In this document: positions 1 to 5,471 of the stretch, one piece after another
How the letters are laid out: each line of letters opens with the position of its first letter
How positions within the stretch are numbered: position 1 is the stretch's first letter
The notes under the pieces: generated by a model
Database searches by the model: none
What the model was told of the DNA's origin: nothing
Seen by the model: the letters and a program-made list of their open reading frames with translations, nothing else
Translations under genes and position numbers: made by a program
Source of the DNA: an uncultured Eubacteriales bacterium
GTDB taxonomy: Bacteria; Bacillota; Clostridia; Oscillospirales; Oscillospiraceae
Direction: 5' to 3'
DNA length: 6,357 nucleotides
Assembly: GCA_900551495.1 (NCBI GenBank)
Contig: URWG01000103.1
Location: forward strand, 1 to 6,357

Positions 1-77
1 CGGCGCATCGTGCGTTCGCACGATGCGAGTGTGCGTAGCACACGGGATTCTTGATGAAATATTTTAATCAAGAATCA
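1..77. repeat. Array of three hairpins, probable divergent or partial copy of an interspersed palindromic repeat
   Basis: Three inverted repeats lie in a row. A 10-bp perfect stem pairs 4-13 with 18-27. A 6-bp stem pairs 29-34 with 38-43 around a GTA loop. Another 10-bp perfect stem pairs 46-55 with 67-76 around an AT-rich loop. The stretch 25-64 resembles the left half of the element at 6226-6355: both show a CGAG box, a small stem around GCGTAGC, an ACG..GGGA.TCT box and a GAAATATTT core, in that order. It ends a few bases from the AraC gene stop, so on the minus strand it is that gene's 3' region. No U-tract follows the hairpins, so a normal intrinsic terminator is not supported. The element may continue beyond the left edge. 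Confidence 0.6.
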
Positions 78-80
78 GTA

Positions 81-1247
81 TCACTCGTCCTGAAGCGTTT
101 TGGCGTATTCTGAAGGGGAAATGCCGAAATTGTCCTTAAACTGCCGCGAGAAATGATGGATCGTGGAATAATTCAGCAGTGCGGCAATCTGGGACAGGTT
201 GTGCTTGCCCTCGCGGATAAGGGACTTGCTCTCCTCAAGCTTGACGCGGCGGATATATTCGCCGGGCGAAATGCTCATCTGGCGACGGAACAGCGCCGTC
301 AGGTGCGAGGTGCTGACGCCTACCTCCTTTGCCACCAGCTCCACGGAGAGCTTGTCGTACACATGGTCGGCGATGTATTGCAGCGTGCGGCTGATGATGA
401 TATTCTCGTTATGCAGCGCAAGCGGCGTTTTCAGACGTTTTTTCCGCCCATGGCTGTCGCGCAGGACCGATAAAAGCAGGAGCTTGAGGTTGCAGCGGAT
501 GAAATCTCCGCTGTAGCCGTCGTTAAGTGCCGCTTCGCGCAGAATGTTTTTCAGCAGCGCCGCCTCCTCCGAGGACAGGTCGAACACGCGGTCGTTCAGC
601 TCCGTCGGCTGATCGCTCTCCAAATCGAAGGAGATCGTCAGGAAGCGGACGGTGGTATCCGGATCGGTGTGCTGCATATGCCACTGGTTCGGACCGAACA
701 GCATGAGCTGCCCCTGCTTGAGCGGGTAGCCGTTGCCGTCCACGACGCAGTGGAGCAGCCCGCGGTCAACGTAGGTCAGCTCGTACATCGAGTGCGCCTC
801 GCCCTTGAACAGGAAGCCGCTGTCCTCCTCGTGGTAAAACAGTGTGTAGATCTCGCCCAGCCGCAGACGGTCGCCGATCTTCAGATTTTCCGTGGCGTTC
901 AGCTCCTGCGTCCGCTCCGGCGCGCAGTCTGTCGGGTAGGCGATGCGCACGGTGCACTCCTGCTGATACGGCACGATGGCAAATTCGATGTTCGGCGCGA
1001 GGCAGATGGGCTTATCCAAATAGAAAAAGGTCGTTTTCTTGCCGCTGCGGACGGCGAGCACGGTCATTCCCAGCTCAAAGTCCAGATACAGCGGCTCCGA
1101 GCAGCGGCGGAACCAGCGCTCGCCCGCGGTATAACTGCACAGCTCCTCCGTCCAGCCCTCGCCCTGCGGGAAGCCGCGATTCGGCAGACGGTCGCGCAGA
1201 ACGCGCCCCAGTCCGGCAAAGGTCTGACGGTTCAGGTTTTCAATCAA
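81..1247 (-). CDS. AraC-family transcriptional regulator with cupin sensor domain and N-terminal extension
   Basis: A 388-residue DNA-binding regulator, presumably cytoplasmic. The C-terminal 104 residues are a typical AraC/XylS domain with two helix-turn-helix units. The first is around residues 300-325 (LSVELVAKEVGVSTSHLTALFRR). The second is around 348-375 (NLSQIAALLNYSTIHHFSRQFK), closing with the family signature FGISPSEY. Residues about 130-215 form a cupin-like ligand-binding region (YELTYVDRG, GQLMLFGPNQWH). Residues 1-120 are an additional, probably beta-rich segment that I cannot assign. The length exceeds the roughly 280-300 residues usual for cupin-AraC proteins because of this segment. 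The start is TTG (1245-1247), chosen because a purine-rich ribosome binding site lies 7 nt upstream and no early ATG exists. It lies 32 bp after the nucleotidyltransferase stop and has no visible promoter of its own, so co-transcription is likely. The effector and targets are unknown. Confidence 0.92.
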   Translation of the reverse strand: MIENLNRQTFAGLGRVLRDRLPNRGFPQGEGWTEELCSYTAGERWFRRCSEPLYLDFELGMTVLAVRSGKKTTFFYLDKPICLAPNIEFAIVPYQQECTVRIAYPTDCAPERTQELNATENLKIGDRLRLGEIYTLFYHEEDSGFLFKGEAHSMYELTYVDRGLLHCVVDGNGYPLKQGQLMLFGPNQWHMQHTDPDTTVRFLTISFDLESDQPTELNDRVFDLSSEEAALLKNILREAALNDGYSGDFIRCNLKLLLLSVLRDSHGRKKRLKTPLALHNENIIISRTLQYIADHVYDKLSVELVAKEVGVSTSHLTALFRRQMSISPGEYIRRVKLEESKSLIREGKHNLSQIAALLNYSTIHHFSRQFKDNFGISPSEYAKTLQDE

Positions 1248-1254
1248 GGCGAAT

Positions 1255-1262
1255 CCCCCCTT
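1255..1262 (-). promoter_or_regulatory. Ribosome binding site for the TTG-started AraC gene
   Basis: On the minus strand this reads AAGGGGGG and ends 7 nt before the TTG codon at 1247-1245. It falls in the 32-bp gap after the nucleotidyltransferase stop. It is what supports the TTG start, since no in-frame ATG occurs until residue 61. Confidence 0.65.
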
Positions 1263-1279
1263 CGGCAGGTGTGCTTCGG

Positions 1280-2185
1280 TCAGTCAAACAGGCGGTCGGG
1301 GTACTGCCCCTGCGCGTGCAGGGCGGCGACGGCAGCCTGTACGTCGGGCAGGTCCTCGCGGTAGGTCACGCCGTACCAGTTCCCGTCCGTGTGGAGCATA
1401 TGAACGTGCCCTAAGCCCTCGCGAATCTGCGCGTTGGCGACGGTGGGCAGGAAAAATTCGCATTTTGTCGGGTTCAGGGGCAGATTTTCCCGCAGGAAGA
1501 TCGGGAAGCGCCGCTCCAGCTCGCCCAAAATGCGCGGCGTGAAGCCCCAAAAATTCATGGATACCACGGTGTCGCCCGAGAGCGCGGTCCAATGCTCCCC
1601 ATCCTCGGTGTAGGCGGCATCGTCGCCGCGCTTTTCGATGCAGGTGCGCTCGGTCACGCCCGTCAGAAAGCCGTTCGCCGTCTCGCACACGCCGCGAGCC
1701 ATCGTTCCGTTGGCGGTCATGGCGTTGCGCAGCCGATAGCCGACCATGGCGTAGTCGTTGTCCGCATGGGGCTTGCGGAAGAAGTCCGCCAGCACGGCAT
1801 AAGCGCCGCGCCCGTAAAAATCGTCGGCGTTAATCACGGCGAAGTCACCCGTAATCTCGTCCTTGGCGCACAGCAGTGCATGCCCCGTTCCCCACGGCTT
1901 CGTCCGCCCCTCCGGCACGGAAAAGCCCGCAGGCAGGCAGTCGGTTTCCTGATAGACATACGCTACGTCGATGTGCCGCTCAATCGGACGCATCAGGCGA
2001 CGGAAATCCTCGTCAATGGCGTGCTTGATAATAAAGACCGCCTTGCCGAAGCCGACGGTGAGCGCATCGTAGACGGAATAGTGAAGGATGCTGTTGCCCT
2101 CCGGATCGACGGGCGTGATCTGCTTCAGACCGCCGAAGCGGCTGCCCATACCCGCCGCCATGATGACAAGCGTTGGTTTGTTCAT
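1280..2185 (-). CDS. Nucleotidyltransferase, sugar-phosphate NTP-transferase family
   Basis: A 301-residue cytoplasmic enzyme expected to transfer a nucleotide from an NTP to a phosphorylated substrate, releasing pyrophosphate. The N-terminal signature AAGMGSRFGGLKQ (residues 10-22) is the nucleotide-binding G-x-G-x-R...K loop. KPWGTGHALL (96-105) matches the base-recognition loop, and NADDFYG (119-125) holds the likely metal-binding aspartates. MNFWGFTP (210-217) and WYGVTYREDLP (270-280) match the later sugar and metal side of the fold. Related proteins activate glucose-1-P, mannose-1-P or phosphocholine, but nothing here fixes the substrate. The ATG has a GGGAG ribosome binding site 7 nt upstream. 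It is first in a unit with the AraC gene, and a promoter and a hairpin lie in its leader. It is full length, with no frameshift seen. Confidence 0.9.
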   Translation of the reverse strand: MNKPTLVIMAAGMGSRFGGLKQITPVDPEGNSILHYSVYDALTVGFGKAVFIIKHAIDEDFRRLMRPIERHIDVAYVYQETDCLPAGFSVPEGRTKPWGTGHALLCAKDEITGDFAVINADDFYGRGAYAVLADFFRKPHADNDYAMVGYRLRNAMTANGTMARGVCETANGFLTGVTERTCIEKRGDDAAYTEDGEHWTALSGDTVVSMNFWGFTPRILGELERRFPIFLRENLPLNPTKCEFFLPTVANAQIREGLGHVHMLHTDGNWYGVTYREDLPDVQAAVAALHAQGQYPDRLFD

Positions 2186-2199
2186 GAAAGCACTCCCTT

Positions 2200-2226
2200 A
2201 AAAACAGCCCCGCAAGGCATCGGGGC
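2200..2226 (-). terminator. Terminator-like hairpin inside the nucleotidyltransferase leader (possible attenuator)
   Basis: On the minus strand GCCCCG (2226-2221) pairs with CGGGGC (2212-2207) around an 8-nt loop, followed by TGTTTTT (2206-2200). The ribosome binding site comes directly after. It lies about 10 nt beyond the probable transcript start and upstream of the gene's ATG, so it cannot end an upstream minus-strand gene in this window. It could be an attenuator, a 5' stabilising hairpin or a block to antisense reading. No competing antiterminator stem is evident in the short leader. Confidence 0.5.
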
Positions 2227-2243
2227 ATATAGCATGATACATC

Positions 2244-2272
2244 ATTATAGCAGATAAAGAAAAAAACCGCAA
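2244..2272 (-). promoter_or_regulatory. Sigma-A-type promoter of the nucleotidyltransferase-AraC unit
   Basis: On the minus strand there is a -35 TTGCGG (2272-2267), a 17-bp spacer, and a perfect -10 TATAAT (2249-2244) preceded by TGC, making an extended -10. Transcription would start near 2237, giving a leader of about 50 nt. It is back to back with the pyrophosphatase promoter, the two -35 boxes being 28 bp apart. Confidence 0.75.
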
Positions 2273-2300
2273 CAACTTAGGAGATTTTCCGATAAAAATA

Positions 2301-2329
2301 TTGACACAGCCCGAAAAAATGGGTACGAT
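2301..2329 (+). promoter_or_regulatory. Sigma-A-type promoter of the pyrophosphatase gene
   Basis: A perfect -35 TTGACA (2301-2306), a 17-bp spacer and a -10 TACGAT (2324-2329, five of six consensus). The predicted transcript start near 2336 leaves about 23 nt of leader containing the ribosome binding site, which supports the ATG at 2359 as the true start. Confidence 0.75.
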
Positions 2330-2358
2330 GAAAAGTGAAGAACAAGGGAGGACACGAA

Positions 2359-3975
2359 ATGGATACCATTTATGTTACAGGACACCGAAACCCCGACACC
2401 GATTCCATTGTCTCGGCAATGGCATATGCGGCGCTCCGCAATGCGCTGGGCGACCGCGAATATCAGGCGGCGCGGCTCGGGCATGTCAGCGACGAGACAC
2501 AGATGGTTCTCGACCGCTTCGGCTTTACCGCTCCGGCGTGGGTCAAAACGATGCGTACACAGGTGCGCGATCTTGCCTATGACACGCCGCCGGCGCTGTC
2601 CTCGGCGGTCACGGTCAGCCACGCGTGGTCGATTCTGACGGCGGCCCGCTCCGTTGCCGCCCTGCCGATTACGAACGAGGACGGCACGCTCTACGGAATG
2701 CTCTCGTCGGGCGACATCGCCGCCAGCGATATGAGCTCCATTGAGCGGCCGCATGTGGACGAGATTCCCGTCTTCAACCTGCTGAGCGTGCTGGAGGGCA
2801 GGATTCTGAACGACGCGGGCAATTTGGTCGATACCATCGGCGGCGATGTCAGCATCGCTCTGCCGCAGAGCTGTGAGAATCTGCTCTTTTCCGGACGGGA
2901 CAGCATTGTCGTCGTCGGACGCCAGCCGGAGATGATTCGCCGTGCGCTGGAGCTCGGCGTGCGCTGCATCATCATCTGTCAGGCGGAGCTGCCCGAGGAG
3001 CTGCGGTCGCATCCCGCCGAGACGTGCATTATTTCGACGCCGTTTGACGCCTATCGTGCGGTGCGGCTGATCTACCAGTCCGTCCCCGTCGCCCGCATCT
3101 GCCACACAGACCAGATCGTCTGCTTCCACTTGGATGATTATATCGATGATGTGCGCGAGGCAATGCTCAAAAGCCGCTACCGCTGCTATCCGATCTTGGA
3201 TGAAAACGAGCGGGTCGTCGGCACGCTCTCGCGGTATCATCTGATCCGTCCGCGCAGGAAGCGCGTGGTGCTGGTCGATCACAACGAGGCGGCGCAGTCC
3301 GTTCCCGGGCTGGCACAGGCGGAGATATTGGAGATCATCGACCACCACCGCCTTGCCGACATTCAGACGGGAAACCCCATTTATTTCCGCAATGAGCCGG
3401 TCGGCAGTACGACAACCATCATTGCCGCAATGTATCAGGAAAAGGGGCTGATGCCCTCGGAGAAGTTAGCGGGCATGATGGCGGCGGCGATCGTTTCGGA
3501 CACGGTCATGTTCAAATCCCCCACCTGCACGCAGCGCGACCGCAGCATGGCGGAGCGCATGGCGCGGATCGCCAACGTTTCGCTCGACGAGCTGGGACAG
3601 CAGATCTTCTCCGCCTCGTGGTCGGATGATAAGGCGGCGCGGGAGCTGATGATGGCGGACTTCAAGGATTTCCATATCGCGGGGCACAACCTCGGCGTGG
3701 GGCAGATCACCTGCGTCAACTCCGCGCACATCCTCGAGCGCAAGGACGAATTCCTTGCGGAGATGGAAAAGACCATGCGCGAGAAGCACTACGACATGAT
3801 GCTCCTGATGCTGACCGACGTTCTGCTCGAAGGCACGCAGCTCATCTACCTCGGCGGGGAGGAGACGATCCGCATGGCGTTCTCGCAGGATGCCAAGCAC
3901 AATACCGTGTTCCTGCCCGGCGTTATGTCACGCAAGAAGCAAATTATCCCCGCGCTGACGGCAATGTGGGGTTAA
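2359..3975 (+). CDS. CBS/DRTGG-regulated manganese-dependent inorganic pyrophosphatase (family II)
   Basis: A 538-residue cytoplasmic enzyme that hydrolyses pyrophosphate to phosphate, pulling biosynthetic reactions forward. The DHH catalytic domain is split. GHRNPDTDSI near the N terminus supplies likely metal ligands H9, D13 and D15. VDHNE (306-310, D307), the DHH triplet (328-330) and SDT (380-382, D381) complete the site. The C-terminal DHHA2 domain carries the substrate-binding motif SRKKQ (524-528). Between the catalytic halves sits a regulatory insert: CBS motif about 72-125, DRTGG domain about 135-245, and CBS motif about 246-298. In characterised relatives this insert binds adenine nucleotides and tunes activity; that is family knowledge. 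The ATG at 2359 follows AGGGAGG by 7 nt. An in-frame GTG at 2335 would sit at the transcript start and is unlikely. No terminator separates it from the next gene. Confidence 0.96.
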   Translation: MDTIYVTGHRNPDTDSIVSAMAYAALRNALGDREYQAARLGHVSDETQMVLDRFGFTAPAWVKTMRTQVRDLAYDTPPALSSAVTVSHAWSILTAARSVAALPITNEDGTLYGMLSSGDIAASDMSSIERPHVDEIPVFNLLSVLEGRILNDAGNLVDTIGGDVSIALPQSCENLLFSGRDSIVVVGRQPEMIRRALELGVRCIIICQAELPEELRSHPAETCIISTPFDAYRAVRLIYQSVPVARICHTDQIVCFHLDDYIDDVREAMLKSRYRCYPILDENERVVGTLSRYHLIRPRRKRVVLVDHNEAAQSVPGLAQAEILEIIDHHRLADIQTGNPIYFRNEPVGSTTTIIAAMYQEKGLMPSEKLAGMMAAAIVSDTVMFKSPTCTQRDRSMAERMARIANVSLDELGQQIFSASWSDDKAARELMMADFKDFHIAGHNLGVGQITCVNSAHILERKDEFLAEMEKTMREKHYDMMLLMLTDVLLEGTQLIYLGGEETIRMAFSQDAKHNTVFLPGVMSRKKQIIPALTAMWG

Positions 3976-3979
3976 TTCG

Positions 3980-4008
3980 TTGCGTTTTTCGGCGCGGCGT
4001 GCTATAAT
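3980..4008 (+). promoter_or_regulatory. Extended -10 promoter of the cytidylate-kinase-like gene
   Basis: TTGCGT (3980-3985), a 17-bp spacer, then TATAAT (4003-4008) preceded by TGC. The predicted start near 4015 gives a leader of about 40 nt. It begins 5 bp after the pyrophosphatase stop, so the downstream gene can be expressed both by read-through and on its own. Confidence 0.75.
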
Positions 4009-4054
4009 ACAGACAGCGGACGACGCAAATTGATTTTTCAGGGAGGCAGCGGCT

Positions 4055-4648
4055 ATGAAATCCATTATCACCATCAGTCGGGAGTTCGGCAGCGGCGGGC
4101 GCACCGTCGGCAGACTGGTCGCCGAGCAGCTCGGATATGCGTTTTATGACCACGAGCTGGTCAACGAGGTTGCACGGCGCTGCGGCTTTTCCCCGCGCTT
4201 TATCGAGGAGAACGGCGAGTATGCCAATGCACGGAGCAGCCTGCTGTTTTCGCTGGCGACTGCCGCACAGACGCCGGATATGCTCTCCATGTACGATCGG
4301 CTCTATATCGAGCAGATGAAGTTCATCGAGGAGCTGGCGGAAAAGGGAAAGTGCGTCATTGTCGGTCGCTGCGCGGACTATATCCTGCGCGACCGCAGGG
4401 ACTGTCTGCATATCTTCATCCATGCCGACATGGAAAGCCGGGCGAAGCGGATTGTGGAGCAGTACGGTCAGAGCGACAAGTCGCCGGAAAAGCGCCTTGC
4501 CGAGAAGGACCAGAAGCGCAAGGTCTATTATAAGAATTATACCGGCAGAGCGTGGGCACAGGCGAAGAATTACGATATGTGTCTCAACAGCGGTGTCCTC
4601 GGCGTGGAGACCTGCGCCGAGCTGATCGTCGAAGCCGCGAAGAAATAA
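4055..4648 (+). CDS. Cytidylate-kinase-like family protein
   Basis: A 197-residue protein with a P-loop kinase fold. The N terminus ISREFGSGGRTVGR (7-20) is the family's modified phosphate-binding loop. It lacks the Lys-Ser/Thr of a classical Walker A motif, as is usual in this family. Other family marks are YDHELV (31-36), KCVIVGRCADYIL (99-111), and the C-terminal block with YYKNYTG (158-164), W167, YD (173-174) and NSG (178-180). Charged DKSPEKRLAEKDQKRK (141-156) is the likely lid. True CMP kinase (Cmk) phosphorylates CMP/dCMP; these paralogues are common in Clostridia and their substrate is not established, so the name is by fold only. The ATG has GGGAGG 8 nt upstream. It has its own promoter and a terminator just after the stop. 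It is apparently intact. Confidence 0.88.
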   Translation: MKSIITISREFGSGGRTVGRLVAEQLGYAFYDHELVNEVARRCGFSPRFIEENGEYANARSSLLFSLATAAQTPDMLSMYDRLYIEQMKFIEELAEKGKCVIVGRCADYILRDRRDCLHIFIHADMESRAKRIVEQYGQSDKSPEKRLAEKDQKRKVYYKNYTGRAWAQAKNYDMCLNSGVLGVETCAELIVEAAKK

Positions 4649-4663
4649 AGAGCTATAATAATG

Positions 4664-4703
4664 CAAAGAGCCTCCGTGTGCCGCTGGGCACACGGAGACT
4701 TTG
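4664..4703. terminator. Probable bidirectional terminator between the kinase-like gene and bioY
   Basis: An 11-bp perfect stem pairs 4672-4682 with 4687-4697 around a GCTG loop. Outside it, CAAAG (4664-4668) can pair with CTTTG (4699-4703). It begins 15 nt after the plus-strand gene's stop. The trailing tract is only moderately T-rich on the plus strand, and similar on the minus strand, where it could also serve bioY. The convergent position fits a shared terminator. Smaller overlapping inverted repeats at 4733-4751 and 4748-4773 have no T-tract and are not called. Confidence 0.65.
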
Positions 4704-4779
4704 TGTATTAGTGGGTCGGTTTTTGAACAGGCGGGACGAGAAACCCGTCCCCAACGATGGTTTTTGATGGGGAACCCGT

Positions 4780-5328
4780 TTATTTTTGCCGTTGCAGGAG
4801 CGGACGGATGCGCAGGGCAAGCAGCGCCGCGAGGATCATCTTCAGCAGGTCGAACGGCAGAAAGACCAGACAGCCGGAGACAAGCGTCTTTTGGAAGGTC
4901 CACGCGCCGCGCAGGAAGATGTAAAGATACGGCAGACCGATCAGATACAGCACGACCAGTCCGACACCCTGCGCCAGCAGCAGACGGACAAACTGCTTCG
5001 GGCGCGACAGCCCTGCCGTCTCCCGCCGCGTCAGAAGTCCGACGACGAACGCCATCGGGATCAGTCCGATCAGAAAGCCGAAGGTGGGCTTTACCACATA
5101 CATCAGCCCGCCGCCCTCGGTAAAGATCGGCAGACCGATCAGCCCCAGCAGCAGATAGAGAAGCTGCGACAGACTGCCCCAGTACGGTCCGAGCAGCAGT
5201 CCCGCCATGCAGGTAAAAAAGACCTGCATCGTAAAGGAGATCGGTCCGAACGGGATGCGTAAAAAGCCGCCGACGGCGGTCAGCGCAGCAAAAACGGCGG
5301 TCAGGATCATGGCTTGTGTCTTTTTCAT
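4780..5328 (-). CDS. bioY: BioY, biotin-specific S component of an ECF transporter
   Basis: A 182-residue integral membrane protein that binds biotin and passes it inward with the energising EcfA/A'/T module, which is not encoded here. About six hydrophobic segments are visible, roughly at 8-25, 33-50, 52-70, 80-100, 112-135 and 148-172. Family marks are RIPFGPISFTMQ (24-35), EGGGLMYVVKPTFGFLIG (71-88, the G-G..Y...PT.GF..G signature) and FLPFDLLK (156-163). The length is normal for BioY. The ATG has AAGGAG 6 nt upstream. It diverges from the biotin ligase gene, which strongly supports biotin as substrate. A promoter lies at 5373-5401. Confidence 0.95.
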   Translation of the reverse strand: MKKTQAMILTAVFAALTAVGGFLRIPFGPISFTMQVFFTCMAGLLLGPYWGSLSQLLYLLLGLIGLPIFTEGGGLMYVVKPTFGFLIGLIPMAFVVGLLTRRETAGLSRPKQFVRLLLAQGVGLVVLYLIGLPYLYIFLRGAWTFQKTLVSGCLVFLPFDLLKMILAALLALRIRPLLQRQK

Positions 5329-5353
5329 GGGTGTCTCCTTTCGGCGCGGCCGT

Positions 5354-5372
5354 GTTGTCGAAAAACGTTGTC
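5354..5372. repeat. GTTGTC direct repeat in the bioY start region
   Basis: GTTGTC occurs at 5354-5359 and 5367-5372, 13 bp apart, with similar flanks. On the bioY strand the copies lie immediately after the -10 box, spanning the likely transcript start. This is a normal place for a repressor site, but the copies are short and may be chance. Confidence 0.3.
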
Positions 5373-5401
5373 AATATACCACATTTTTTGCCGCTTGTCC
5401 A
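5373..5401 (-). promoter_or_regulatory. Promoter of bioY
   Basis: On the minus strand there is a -35 TGGACA (5401-5396), a 17-bp spacer, and a -10 TATATT (5378-5373) preceded by TGG. Each hexamer matches five of six consensus bases. The start near 5366 gives a leader of about 38 nt. This is too short for a riboswitch. Confidence 0.7.
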
Positions 5402-5413
5402 GTGGCTTTCCGC

Positions 5414-5441
5414 TTGCGTCGGACGGAATGTGTGGTATAAT
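5414..5441 (+). promoter_or_regulatory. Promoter of the biotin ligase gene
   Basis: TTGCGT (5414-5419), a 16-bp spacer, then a perfect TATAAT (5436-5441) preceded by TGG. The start near 5448 leaves about 24 nt of leader with the ribosome binding site. The segment TGTGGTAT (5431-5438) is the mirror of ATACCACA (5376-5383) in the bioY promoter. Confidence 0.75.
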
Positions 5442-5471
5442 ACAAGCAATGTATGAAACGGAGGGAGCAAA

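Noticed and set aside
46..76. Perfect 10-bp hairpin as the intrinsic terminator of the AraC gene
   Set aside because: On the minus strand it is followed by CCGTGTG rather than a U-tract and it is part of a hairpin array, so it is better read as repeat sequence, though it may still affect 3' ends.
669..1364. Plus-strand open frame of 231 codons opposite the AraC gene
   Set aside because: It overlaps two well-supported minus-strand genes and shows no recognisable domain.
2335..2358. GTG as an earlier start for the pyrophosphatase
   Set aside because: It would lie at the predicted transcript start with no room for a ribosome binding site, while the ATG at 2359 has AGGGAGG at normal spacing and places H9, D13 and D15 exactly as in the family.
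2245..3348. Minus-strand open frame of 367 codons opposite the pyrophosphatase
   Set aside because: It is a complement shadow of a strongly conserved gene, with no ribosome binding site and an atypical composition; it would also run into the divergent promoter region.
4654..4659. TATAAT just after the kinase-like gene
   Set aside because: There is no -35-like hexamer at a suitable distance, no TGn, and it leads straight into a terminator hairpin with no plus-strand gene after it.
4733..4773. Overlapping small inverted repeats downstream of bioY as its terminator
   Set aside because: The stems are 6 bp, mutually exclusive and have no T-tract on the minus strand; the hairpin at 4664-4703 is the better candidate.
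5329..5366. Riboswitch in the bioY leader
   Set aside because: The leader is only about 38 nt, with no structured aptamer visible and no biotin riboswitch class known to me.
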